From: an uncultured Eubacteriales bacterium
GTDB taxonomy: Bacteria > Bacillota > Clostridia > Oscillospirales > Oscillospiraceae
NCBI GenBank assembly: GCA_900545585.1
Contig: UQZR01000007.1
Location: forward strand, 1-64,000
Reading direction: 5' to 3'
Length of the DNA: 64,000 bases
The translations under genes and the position numbers were made by a program. The notes under the pieces were generated by a model. That model was not told where the DNA came from, did not search any database, and was given only the letters and a program-made list of their open reading frames with translations. How positions within the stretch are numbered: the stretch's first letter is position 1; each line of letters begins with the position of its first letter. Positions 35,410 through 43,261 of the stretch are shown piece by piece.

Positions 35410-35438
35410 TTGACATGAGCCAACGGACATAGTATTAT
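35410..35438 (+). promoter_or_regulatory. Promoter of the WYL regulator and cassette
   Basis: TTGACA (35410-35415), 17-base spacer, TATTAT (35433-35438). Start of the WYL gene is 52 bases downstream. No other promoter as good is seen before the genes at 36458 onward. Confidence 0.75.
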
Positions 35439-35489
35439 ATTTAGTGGATATAAATATGTGTTTGACGGTGCATGAGAAACGGAGGAAAT

Positions 35490-36419
35490 ATGGAACAGCG
35501 ATCCGAGCTGAAATCGGCGCGTCTGTTGGAGATATACACCCGCCTGGAGCAGGGACGCACCCTGAAGAAAGCAGATCTGGCGCAGGAATTTCACGTCACG
35601 CAGCGGAGCATTCAGCGCGACGTGGAGGACTTGCGTTGTTTTCTCGCCGAGCGCCACCTGGAGCGGGAGGTCATCTACGACGGCAAGCAGCGGGGCTACC
35701 GCATGGTGTCCGGCAACCCGCGGGGACTGACCAACAGCGAGATTTTAGCGGTGTGCAAGATTTTGTTGGAGAGCCGCTCCCTGCCCGCCAAGGATATGGG
35801 CGGCATACTGGACAAGCTCATCGACTGTGCTGTGCCGCAGGAGAGCCAGAAGGCCGTGCGGGAGCTGGTGGCCAACGAGAAGCTGCACTACATCCCGCCC
35901 CACCACGGGCAGAGCGTGCTGGGCAGCCTGTGGGAGCTGGGGCAGGCCATCCGCAATCAGCAGGTCATTGAGATCGGGTACGAGCGCATGAAGGAGCCGA
36001 AGCTGGTGCAGCGCCGGGTGCAGCCGGTGGGCATCATGTTCTCCGAGTATTACTTCTATCTGACGGCGTTTTTGGAGGACAAGACGGACTTCGACAACCC
36101 CGACGACCTGTTCCCGACCATCTACCGCATCGACCGCATCCGGTCGGTGAAGGTGCTGAACGAGCATTTCCGCGTGCCGTATGCCAAGCGGTTCGAGGAG
36201 GGCGAGTTCCGCAAGCGCGTCCAGTTCATGTACGGCGGGCGGCTGGAGCATATCCGCTTCCGCTACACCGGCCCGTCGCTGGAGGCGGTGCTGGACAGGC
36301 TGCCCACGGCGCAGGTACTCTCCGAGGATGCAGACGGCTGGCTCATCTCCGCCGAGGTCTTCGGCAAGGGCATTGAGATGTGGCTGAGGAGCCAGGGGGA
36401 GTGGGTGGAGAGAGTGTAA
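35490..36419 (+). CDS. HTH/WYL-domain transcriptional regulator
   Basis: 309 residues. N-terminal HTH (RLLEIYTRLEQGRTLKKADL then HVTQRSIQRDVEDL) and a central WYL domain (IEIGYERMKEP, VQPVGIMFSEYYFYLTAFLE, IYRIDRIRSVKVL) followed by a WCX-type tail. WYL domains sense nucleic-acid or nucleotide ligands, and WYL regulators such as BrxR/CapW control phage-defence loci. ATG 35490 has CGGAGGAA upstream. Only 38 bp separate it from the first gene of the AT-rich cassette, so it probably regulates that cassette. Confidence 0.9.
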   Translation: MEQRSELKSARLLEIYTRLEQGRTLKKADLAQEFHVTQRSIQRDVEDLRCFLAERHLEREVIYDGKQRGYRMVSGNPRGLTNSEILAVCKILLESRSLPAKDMGGILDKLIDCAVPQESQKAVRELVANEKLHYIPPHHGQSVLGSLWELGQAIRNQQVIEIGYERMKEPKLVQRRVQPVGIMFSEYYFYLTAFLEDKTDFDNPDDLFPTIYRIDRIRSVKVLNEHFRVPYAKRFEEGEFRKRVQFMYGGRLEHIRFRYTGPSLEAVLDRLPTAQVLSEDADGWLISAEVFGKGIEMWLRSQGEWVERV

Positions 36420-36457
36420 GACAGAAGTTGGCACTTTTAGGAAGGAGTGAAACCGAC

Positions 36458-37348
36458 ATGAAAAAATATAACCCAATAAACTTGTATGTTGCGGCCAAAG
36501 TAAAGCCGCTGGAAAAAGAAGTTAAAGAGGGGTTAAATCAAGCGAAGAAACTTTTAGAAACAACGACATCCACGCTTGAGCAACAATCGGATATCGTAAC
36601 TGAAGCGTTACAGCAGTTAGGCCAACTTGAATGGGACGTGTTGAATAAAACAAAGATAATTCTAGATGAAATACGGCATTCAAATAAATTCCCGAACGAG
36701 ATATTGGCAACTAGCGATTTCAGTAAACTGAATACTGCAATTCAGCGCGCATTCTGTGCTTATGAAAAAATACCGCAACCTTTAGGTGCGCTATTGCCAA
36801 TTTTTGCGTCATTAGGCTTTGCCAGGACGGTAATAGAAGCTGCGGCTGCGTTGGACAGTGAACATGATACTTCTAATCCCACCAAGGTGATTTTAGATCG
36901 TTTAAACATCAAACTAAATGAAAAAGGTGAAATACCTTCGATTGGCACAGGATGCTTATCCTTTGAAGAAAGCGGCGCATCGTACACCTACAAAGCATTG
37001 TGGCCAACAGTATTGCCAATAGTAACACCAATAATACAGCCGCTTATTCCCACATTTCCGGCCATTGAGAAACTTAATGAGCATCAGGAAAAATGCGTTA
37101 GGCTCCACATAAAAATAAACAACGCGCAGATCACACTGCGGAAAATAGCTGCGCTGCACGGCAAGATTTTGGCACACAGCGAATATCTGCGTGGCATATC
37201 CTCACAATTTGATGGAGCTATGAAGAGTTTTACTGTGTCAGAATCACAAACCGATATGCTGCAGGGCGTCGTATTAGGAACGCTCCTCTACAATCTTTGT
37301 GATAAGCCTCTTTTGGTAAAGACCTCATCTGGAGGATATGATGTTTAA
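36458..37348 (+). CDS. Cassette gene 1: coiled-coil/membrane protein, unknown
   Basis: 296 residues; ATG 36458 with GGAAGGAG 10 bases upstream. Residues ~15-85 form a heptad-rich helix (KEVKEGLNQAKKLLETTTST). Hydrophobic parts follow: PLGALLPIFASLGFARTVIE (about 108-127) and a proline-spaced segment ALWPTVLPIVTPIIQPLIPT (about 181-200); a second long helix is near the C-terminus. No signal peptide. Base composition is clearly more A/T-rich than the flanking operons, and codon use shifts to A/T endings, suggesting transfer. The helix-hydrophobic-helix build recalls alpha-helical pore formers, but I do not recognise the family. Confidence 0.65.
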   Translation: MKKYNPINLYVAAKVKPLEKEVKEGLNQAKKLLETTTSTLEQQSDIVTEALQQLGQLEWDVLNKTKIILDEIRHSNKFPNEILATSDFSKLNTAIQRAFCAYEKIPQPLGALLPIFASLGFARTVIEAAAALDSEHDTSNPTKVILDRLNIKLNEKGEIPSIGTGCLSFEESGASYTYKALWPTVLPIVTPIIQPLIPTFPAIEKLNEHQEKCVRLHIKINNAQITLRKIAALHGKILAHSEYLRGISSQFDGAMKSFTVSESQTDMLQGVVLGTLLYNLCDKPLLVKTSSGGYDV

Positions 37349-37563
37349 CACCCCACAAAAAACTTGTTTGCTGGCTATAAATAAAAATCCTTGCGGTGAT
37401 TAACGTGGTCAGCGCAGGTAGTCAGAACAAAGAAAAGCGCTGGCTCACCTCTTTCGGCGGGGGAAAAGAGAAATGGCTGAGGAGTTAGGGGGGTGAGGGA
37501 GCAGGAAGGCCAATACTGTGCGAACACAAGCAAATTATCAAATAATGAAAGGAATACTGTGTT
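37349..37563 (+). other. Intergenic stretch inside the cassette
   Basis: 215 bases without a gene. It holds purine-rich G runs around 37455-37500 and no clear terminator, so genes 1 and 2 may be co-transcribed, or a second promoter may lie here; no good hexamer pair was seen. Confidence 0.3.
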
Positions 37564-37761
37564 ATGAAGAAATTGACAAAAGTATTGATTGCTATCGGAG
37601 CCGGAGCGGCATGTGTGGTGACCGGAGGTTTGGCCGCGCCTGCAATCGGGGCGGCAGTAGGCTTGACTGGCACAACGGCCGCACATGTGGCGGGCACGGT
37701 GATCGCTGCGGAAGCAGCTGGCGCAGCAATAGAAAAAGCCAAAGAGACAAAGAAAAAGTAA
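37564..37761 (+). CDS. Cassette gene 2: 65-residue Gly/Ala-rich membrane peptide
   Basis: MKKLTKVLIAIGAGAACVV begins a peptide that is almost wholly Gly, Ala, Val, Thr and Ile up to residue ~57, then ends in a charged EKAKETKKK tail. The spaced glycines (GAGAA, GLAAPAIGAAVG) look like a glycine zipper that could pack helices in a membrane. AGGAATAC-like site and ATG at 37564; 15 bp before cassette gene 3. Reminiscent of toxic membrane peptides, though function is unknown. Confidence 0.6.
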   Translation: MKKLTKVLIAIGAGAACVVTGGLAAPAIGAAVGLTGTTAAHVAGTVIAAEAAGAAIEKAKETKKK

Positions 37762-37776
37762 CAGGAGGAAAAGAAG

Positions 37777-38601
37777 ATGGCAAAGGTAAAAGTTGACCCC
37801 GATGTTCAGAAACTCATTGACGAATACAACTCTGCATATAACATCCTCTGCAGAAGCGGAGAATTCCTCTACGGCGCTCGCTTAAGTGCAGCAAAAACGA
37901 TAGCAAATGTAGAAGATTTGGTGAATAGTATTGCAAACCATCCCAAAACATTTGACACCAATATCGAAGCTATTAAGTTTAACAAAGAAAAATTTGCTGG
38001 CGCACAAGAATTTGCAAAGCAAGAATATGAGAATGCGAAAAAAGGAGCGGTTGGTGCAGCCGCTGGTGTTGGCGCAGGCGGCGCTATAGCTGCAATGGGG
38101 CCAACAGCAGCTATGTGGGTCGCCACTACATTTGGGACAGCTTCCACGGGAACAGCTATTTCGGCTTTGTCCGGAGCTGCCGCAACAAATGCGGCACTTG
38201 CTTGGTTGGGCGGTGGAGTAGCCGCCGGTGGTATGGCTGCCGGAAATGCTCTCCTTGCTCTCGCAGGGCCTATCGGATGGGGCATTGCAGGGGCATCACT
38301 TGTCGCGACATTCTTCATCACCCGTAATAAGAAAAAGAAGATTGAGGCCGAAAAGCAAGAAACAATTTCGAAAATAAAACGAGCTATTTCTTCCACAAAA
38401 GAGTGCAGAGGCAAAATCGCAGACCTCCATGGACGCATAAATGATCTACGTTACAAGCTTATTCATGCAGAATCCCAGCTTCGTGAAGATGTGTATGGCG
38501 CAGATTATATGTCTCTCTCAGAAGACGCAAAGTTGGCCTTAGGCGCATTGGTGAACAACACCCTGAGCTTGTCTGAGCTACTAAATAAGACGATTGATTA
38601 A
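37777..38601 (+). CDS. Cassette gene 3: helix-glycine zipper-helix protein, unknown
   Basis: 274 residues; AGGAGG 9 bases before ATG 37777. Residues 1-90 are charged helix (VQKLIDEYNSAYNILCRSGE). Residues ~90-185 are an unbroken Ala/Gly-rich hydrophobic region (AAAGVGAGGAIAAMGPTAAM, ALSGAAATNAALAWLGGGVA, LALAGPIGWGIAGASLVATF) ending in RNKKKK. The rest is a second coiled coil (KIADLHGRINDLRYKLIHAE). This layout, a hairpin of membrane-inserting helices between coiled coils, resembles alpha pore-forming proteins in outline only. A/T-rich like its neighbours. Unknown family. Confidence 0.65.
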   Translation: MAKVKVDPDVQKLIDEYNSAYNILCRSGEFLYGARLSAAKTIANVEDLVNSIANHPKTFDTNIEAIKFNKEKFAGAQEFAKQEYENAKKGAVGAAAGVGAGGAIAAMGPTAAMWVATTFGTASTGTAISALSGAAATNAALAWLGGGVAAGGMAAGNALLALAGPIGWGIAGASLVATFFITRNKKKKIEAEKQETISKIKRAISSTKECRGKIADLHGRINDLRYKLIHAESQLREDVYGADYMSLSEDAKLALGALVNNTLSLSELLNKTID

Positions 38602-38608
38602 GACAGCT

Positions 38609-40066
38609 ATGAATGTAGAGCGAACTATAAAAAGCGGGCAGGAGCAAGCGGTGGCGGCGTGGATCAACCATCTGAACCAGGTACGCCTTGATGAGCTTTT
38701 TGAAGCATGGAGACAACAGGACATTAATCTGGAACGGGCGCAAGATAGCCTTGATGAGGCGCGTAAATTAATCTTTGAGCAAATCATTGCCAGAGACCGT
38801 GGTGGCCTAAAAGGGATGCATGGTTTTATCGCAGAGGTGGCAGAAGTTGGTGTGCGAAATGCCAGAAATCTCGTGGATGGAATGCCCGCTGATACAGAAT
38901 GGATCAATAACAATGGCCCCGCCGACTTGATTCGCAATGGGATTCAAATTCAGCAAAAGTTTGTTCAATCTGGAGGCAAGCTTTCCCTGAATGCAGTAGA
39001 AGAACATCTTAGGAAATATCCCGACTTTTTGAAAAACGGCGGGAAATATCAAATCCCAAAGGATTACTTCGAGAAAATCCAACGCTACCTCGCCATGACA
39101 CAGGAAGAGGCCAAGCAGCTCATATCTTCTGATAATGCCAACGGACTGTCGTACAAGCAGTGGGCGTGGGTGCAGAACTTTTTCAAAAGCGGAGAAATCT
39201 CAATCAATGATCTTGAGCCTTCGCAGAACTCCTATGTCTCTGTCCAGCCCGGAAATATTGACAATACGTTGAATGATGTGCAAAATGAAATTGAGGAAAC
39301 ACATCATAATCAACAAGAAGCCGCATATGAACAAAGCAAGCCCAGTTTTGCCGAAGGCACAAAGGCTACCGCAATTGCGGCTGTTATCGAAGGTGGTACA
39401 ACCTTCGTTACAGAAGTTGTCAAAAAGCGCAAAGAAAAAGACTTTCGATCTTTTTCTGAAGATGACTGGATAGAGATACTGGGGAAAACAGGTATCGGTA
39501 CCCTGCGAGGGGGAGTGCGTGGTAGTAGCATTTACGTTATGAGCAACTACACTGCAACACCTGCCGCTGTTGCCAGCGGACTCGTTACCGCCGCCTTTGG
39601 TGTAGCTGAACAAGCGCACCGTCTGCGTACGAAAGAAATCACGGAAACGGAATTTCTTGAAAATGCACAAATCGTGTGTTTAGATGCGTCAGTTAGCGCA
39701 GTGTCCTCTTTGCTTGGCCAAGCCCTAATTCCCATTCCTGTTCTCGGAGCAATCATCGGTAATACCGTGGGAACTATGCTTTACCAAATTGGAAAAAACG
39801 ATTTAGCGGAACGCGAGCAAAAGCTGTTGGCCAGCTATGCTGAGAACCAGAAAAAGCTCGACGCTGAATTAGCCGCGCATTATCAGCAGCAAATTGATAT
39901 GCTAAATCAGGAACTCGAAGTATATATGGTACTCCTAAACCAGGCGTTTGCGGCAGATATAAAAAAATCGTTTTACGGCTCTATAAAACTCGCTTGTTAT
40001 GTGGGTGTCGCAAACGAAGAAATCTTAAAATCTAAGGAAGAAATCGATCATTACTTTATGGACTAA
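38609..40066 (+). CDS. Cassette gene 4: large protein with C-terminal membrane segments, unknown
   Basis: 485 residues from ATG 38609; a TTG five codons earlier overlaps gene 3 by 8 bases and could also be used, and neither has a strong ribosome site, which suggests coupling. N-terminal ~220 residues are soluble and helical (QAVAAWINHLNQVRLDELFE, GGLKGMHGFIAEVAEVGVRN, WINNNGPADLIRNGIQIQQK). Hydrophobic segments lie near residues 310-335 (TPAAVASGLVTAAFGVAEQA) and 360-390 (LLGQALIPIPVLGAIIGNTV), then a coiled coil (KLLASYAENQKKLDAELAAH). The WINNNGP..L block looks conserved enough to be a catalytic or binding site, but I cannot name it. Confidence 0.65.
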   Translation: MNVERTIKSGQEQAVAAWINHLNQVRLDELFEAWRQQDINLERAQDSLDEARKLIFEQIIARDRGGLKGMHGFIAEVAEVGVRNARNLVDGMPADTEWINNNGPADLIRNGIQIQQKFVQSGGKLSLNAVEEHLRKYPDFLKNGGKYQIPKDYFEKIQRYLAMTQEEAKQLISSDNANGLSYKQWAWVQNFFKSGEISINDLEPSQNSYVSVQPGNIDNTLNDVQNEIEETHHNQQEAAYEQSKPSFAEGTKATAIAAVIEGGTTFVTEVVKKRKEKDFRSFSEDDWIEILGKTGIGTLRGGVRGSSIYVMSNYTATPAAVASGLVTAAFGVAEQAHRLRTKEITETEFLENAQIVCLDASVSAVSSLLGQALIPIPVLGAIIGNTVGTMLYQIGKNDLAEREQKLLASYAENQKKLDAELAAHYQQQIDMLNQELEVYMVLLNQAFAADIKKSFYGSIKLACYVGVANEEILKSKEEIDHYFMD

Positions 40067-40076
40067 TTAGGCAAAG

Positions 40077-40105
40077 GGAGGGAGCTTCAAGCTCCCTCCT
40101 CTTTT
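40077..40105. terminator. Terminator at the end of the four-gene cassette
   Basis: Stem GGAGGGAGCTT (40077-40087) with its complement (40089-40099) followed by TCTTTT. Serves the rightward cassette and perhaps the leftward gene ending at 40128. Confidence 0.8.
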
Positions 40106-40127
40106 CCCCCCTCTATTCACCTCTCCC

Positions 40128-41111
40128 TCATCCTCCCATCATCCTCCCCACGCAATCGCCCTTGCGCGGCAGGTAGCGGATGCGCTTCATGCTCTCGATG
40201 TAGTGCGCCGGTACGCGCAGCTGCTTGCGCAGGTAGTTTTCGATCAGCTTCGGCATCCCCTGCGTGGCGTATTTACCCTTGCGCACGTCCTCCGAGATTG
40301 CCCACGGCAGGCCGTTTTCCCGGCGCTGCTTGGGAGGTGTGTGCTGCCGCAGCAGATCGTACACGTCCTCCCGGAACGTGAGGACATCCTCAAACGCCAT
40401 GCGCCCACGCTCCACAGCGTCCCGCTCCGCGCCCGTCCATGCGTCAGAGGCCAGCCGCAGCCCCATGCCCTTGATGCGCCGGTATGCCGTGTGCAGCGGC
40501 GGCACGTCAGGCGGCAGCGGGTCGAGCCGGTCGGTGGGATACAGAACGCGCACCTCGAACATACCCTGCACGCCCTCCGGCAGCGTGAGCCGCAGCCCCA
40601 TGACCTCCGCGTCGCTGTACGGCTCGGTATCGGTCTGGCAGTCCCGCTGCGCCCAGTAGTCCCGCAGCCACGCGCACACCGGCGCGAACCGCTCCTGCGG
40701 CACTTGCAGGGACACAACGCTTTCGCCGATCAGCGACCGGCTTCGCAGGTTATGACCGTCCGCCGCCATCGGTGTGCCGCATTCAGAGCAGGCAAGGCTG
40801 GGCAAGTCCCATCCGTCATCCGCGTGGGCATTGAAGATCAGGTGGTGGCAGTTGGGGCAGTGGTAGTGGGGCGGCAGCGGGTTTACCGGCGTCGCGCCCA
40901 GCAGATGCGCCAGCAGCGAGTCGTTGGTGCAGCCCAACACCAGCACGCTGTCCTCTCCGAACGCCCGCCGCAGCGCCGCCGTGCAGTACCACATGGGCAG
41001 CAGCGGCCCACCCCGCGTCAGCCGCTGCTCCTCCAACAGCCGCCCGTAGACGGGAAACGCTCCCGCGCCGTAATGTTCCTCCGTCAGCCGTAGCAGAAAA
41101 TCCTTTGTCAT
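40128..41111 (-). CDS. PolC-fragment-like zinc-finger protein, no polymerase core
   Basis: 327 residues; ATG 41111 with AAGGAGG upstream. Residues ~60-105 (LLGATPVNPLPPHYHCPNCH then SLACSECGTPMAADGH) match the stretch in clostridial PolC (DNA polymerase III alpha) where ..EVNPLPPHY.CPNC...CP.CG forms a zinc finger beside the palm. The flanks also follow PolC order loosely, but the catalytic Asp triad, PHP and exonuclease domains are absent. So this is a stand-alone relative or degenerate copy of one PolC part. It might bind the replication machinery or replace a PolC zinc module; role unknown. High GC, unlike the cassette beside it. Confidence 0.65.
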   Translation of the reverse strand: MTKDFLLRLTEEHYGAGAFPVYGRLLEEQRLTRGGPLLPMWYCTAALRRAFGEDSVLVLGCTNDSLLAHLLGATPVNPLPPHYHCPNCHHLIFNAHADDGWDLPSLACSECGTPMAADGHNLRSRSLIGESVVSLQVPQERFAPVCAWLRDYWAQRDCQTDTEPYSDAEVMGLRLTLPEGVQGMFEVRVLYPTDRLDPLPPDVPPLHTAYRRIKGMGLRLASDAWTGAERDAVERGRMAFEDVLTFREDVYDLLRQHTPPKQRRENGLPWAISEDVRKGKYATQGMPKLIENYLRKQLRVPAHYIESMKRIRYLPRKGDCVGRMMGG

Positions 41112-41197
41112 TGTACGCCCTCCTTGTCCATTGTGGTAAAAGCTATTATAGCACATTGCGTGGACGGGGAGTGTCACAGCGCAAAGAAGACTGTGCA

Positions 41198-41224
41198 TTT
41201 TGCGCTGCTGGAAACAATAAAAGG
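41198..41224. repeat. Direct repeat copy 1 (with 42509-42536)
   Basis: TTTTGCGCTGCTGGAAACAA continuing TAAAAGG; 26 of 27 bases match the copy at 42509. An inverted pair CAGCGCAAA/TTTGCGCTG surrounds it. Copy 1 lies 87 bases upstream of the PolC-like gene (leftward). Confidence 0.7.
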
Positions 41225-41267
41225 CAGCGTAAGATTTCCCAAAGCGCATTCTGTTGGAAACAGTTTA

Positions 41268-42371
41268 TTACATCAGAACGGACATGGCAGTCAAAAGGAT
41301 CGCCAGAAATGCAAAGCTGATCCCGGAAAACAGGAGAAGAAAACTCTTTCCACCATTGGGAACACGGCGCGTATATTCCCGAAACGTAATGAGGCTTGCA
41401 AGAGAAGCCACCAGCGTCCCTGCACCGCCCACATTGACGCCAACCAGAAGCGCGCGGGCATCCTGCGTGAAGCGACTGAGCAGAATGGCGGCAGGGACAT
41501 TGCTGATGATCTGGCAGGTGAGCGCGGAGATCAGCATTGTTCCGTGGGACAAAAGGCGGGCGAACAGCGCACGGACCGATTCCATCCGGGCAAGATTGCC
41601 GGAAAAGGTGAAGAAAGCGGCGAAGGTAGCCAGCAGTCCCCAGTCTACGGTTTTCAATGCGTGCCGATCCAGAAACCAGAGTGCCAGGACAATGACAGTC
41701 AGGCCAAGAACATAGGGTACCAGCCGCAGCACCATGGCAACGGCTAAACAGAACAGCCCGCCATAGACGGCAGCCTGGCGGGAGTCTACTGTGGCCTGCA
41801 CTTCCGGCACGGAAAGCCGGTCTTTGGGAAATGCCAGGCAACACAAGAGAATGAGGACGGTAGACAGAATGAAGGGCGGCAGCATTGCCGAAAAGAACAT
41901 CTTTGCGGAAAGATCGTAATAGCTGAAAAGATAAAGATTCTGCGGATTTCCGAAGGGCGTGATCATTCCGCAGAGATTGGCGGCGCAGTTTTGCAGAATG
42001 AACAGGAGTGCGGCGTGCTTTTCCTGACCGGTAGAGGAAAGAACAAACCAGCCAAGCGGCAGAAATGTCAGCAAGGCGGTATCATTGGTCAGAAGCATAG
42101 ACCCGAACATGGTGATGACCACCAGTGCTGTACATACGCCCCGAACCGTGGAAAAGGTGCGCACCATCCGCTGCGAAAGAGCAGAAAAGATCTGCAGGTC
42201 TCGCAGAGCGCCTACCACCGCCAAAACACTAAACAGACAGGAAAGCGTTTTGAGGTCGTAATAGCCTAAGTAGTCCCTGTCGGGAGGGACAAAGAACGCC
42301 GTTGCAGCCGCAGCCAGCAGTGAAATGGCCAGCATAGCATTAGTACGGCACCAGCATTGAATCTTGCGCAT
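41268..42371 (-). CDS. ArsB/SLC13-type (DASS) anion permease
   Basis: 367 residues with about ten membrane segments. MLLTNDTALLTFLPLGWFVL and later IISNVPAAILLSRF are the paired N-D/N-V-P re-entrant motifs of the ion transporter superfamily (ArsB, NhaD, SLC13). Substrate is likely an anion such as arsenite, citrate or sulfate; not decidable. At 367 residues it is shorter than the usual 420. ATG 42371 has GAAAGGG at 8 bases. Flanked by the two 27-bp direct repeats. Confidence 0.8.
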   Translation of the reverse strand: MRKIQCWCRTNAMLAISLLAAAATAFFVPPDRDYLGYYDLKTLSCLFSVLAVVGALRDLQIFSALSQRMVRTFSTVRGVCTALVVITMFGSMLLTNDTALLTFLPLGWFVLSSTGQEKHAALLFILQNCAANLCGMITPFGNPQNLYLFSYYDLSAKMFFSAMLPPFILSTVLILLCCLAFPKDRLSVPEVQATVDSRQAAVYGGLFCLAVAMVLRLVPYVLGLTVIVLALWFLDRHALKTVDWGLLATFAAFFTFSGNLARMESVRALFARLLSHGTMLISALTCQIISNVPAAILLSRFTQDARALLVGVNVGGAGTLVASLASLITFREYTRRVPNGGKSFLLLFSGISFAFLAILLTAMSVLM

Positions 42372-42894
42372 AAAAAAATCCCTTTCGCGTAAAAAATGCA
42401 AAATTTCGCGTGTATATTTCCGTGAAGAAGATAACACATTTCGGGATGATTTACAATGACGTTCTATTGACCCGGCAGATACCAAGCGGCAACGCAAATC
42501 GGCACATATTTTGCGCTGCCGGAAACAATAAAAAGGTATCAAAACGAAGAAATAGAGCCACTGGCGGAGCGCAATGCTCCCGCCGGGTGGCTCTGCAGGT
42601 TCTTGGTATGTTTCCCGCGTGTGGGGGGCAAAATGTGGGTCAGGCGGAGAAAGCGGAGAGGGTGTTCTGGGGAATACAGGAGTTCTCCTCCTGTTGTTTC
42701 GTCCAAGTGACAAGAGTCACTGCCTCTACAAAAAGCGCTCTTTTTTGTTGCTGCGTAATAGTGGATGCCAAATTACTGACAAATATCAAACAGTAACTCC
42801 GTGTAGGCCACACTATCTTCGGAGGGCAGTGAAAAACATCCTCCGGCCTGCGTTGCCACCCTGACCCACAGATTAAATTGGTCAAAAAGTAAAG
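42372..42894. other. Non-coding stretch with hairpin and distant inverted repeat
   Basis: No gene with start and ribosome site. It contains direct repeat copy 2 (42509-42536), a 15-bp imperfect hairpin at 42555-42593 (arms GAGCCAC, GGCGG, AGC and complements), and an 11-bp inverted repeat TGTGGGTCAGG (42634-42644) / CCTGACCCACA (42860-42870). The last pair could mark a small decayed element of about 237 bp; no target duplication is visible. Confidence 0.45.
42509..42536. repeat. Direct repeat copy 2 (with 41198-41224)
   Basis: TTTTGCGCTGCCGGAAACAA continuing TAAAAAGG, preceded by CGCAAA that can pair with TTTGCG. It lies 138 bases upstream of the permease gene, mirroring the place of copy 1 before the PolC-like gene. 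Confidence 0.7.
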
Positions 42895-42929
42895 AAAAAG
42901 TCCTGTTTTCGAGAGAAAACAGGACTTTT

Positions 42930-42930
<1 letters not shown>
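42895..42930. terminator. Terminator of the tRNA pair
   Basis: AAAAAGTCCTGTTTTC (42895-42910), loop GAGA, and the full complement to 42930. On the reverse strand it directly follows the CCA end of tRNA-Thr and ends in five T. Confidence 0.9.
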
Positions 42931-43005
<75 letters not shown>

Positions 43006-43010
43006 AAATG

Positions 43011-43087
43011 TGGCGACCAAGAAGGGGCTCGAACCCTCGACCTCCAGCGTGACAGGCTGGCGTTCTAACCAACTGAACTACTTGGCC
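43011..43087 (-). tRNA. tRNA-Asp (GTC)
   Basis: 77 bases with acceptor GGCCAAG/CTTGGTC, discriminator G, anticodon loop with GTC between CCAGC and GCTGG, T arm GAGGGTTCGAGCCCCTT, and an encoded CCA. Five bases separate it from tRNA-Thr; both share one promoter. Confidence 0.95.
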
Positions 43088-43121
43088 ATGTGCGCTTTCG
43101 TCTTGGAACTCAAGCGTGATT

Positions 43122-43150
43122 ATTATAGCAAGAACGTTTTCGGATGTCAA
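43122..43150 (-). promoter_or_regulatory. Promoter of the tRNA-Asp/tRNA-Thr pair
   Basis: Reverse strand TTGACA (43150-43145), 17-base spacer, TATAAT (43127-43122): both hexamers are exact consensus, fitting a strong stable-RNA promoter. Confidence 0.9.
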
Positions 43151-43199
43151 CACCTTTTTCGCATTTTTTTGACCGGGCCGTATTGCCGTTCAAATCGGA

Positions 43200-43228
43200 T
43201 TGTCAACCGCGGTTTTCTGTGCTATAAT
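43200..43228 (+). promoter_or_regulatory. dus operon promoter
   Basis: TTGTCA (43200-43205), 17-base spacer, TATAAT (43223-43228), 34 bases before the dus ATG. Confidence 0.85.
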
Positions 43229-43261
43229 ACCCTCTGTCAAACTGCCATAGGGAGGTGCGCC

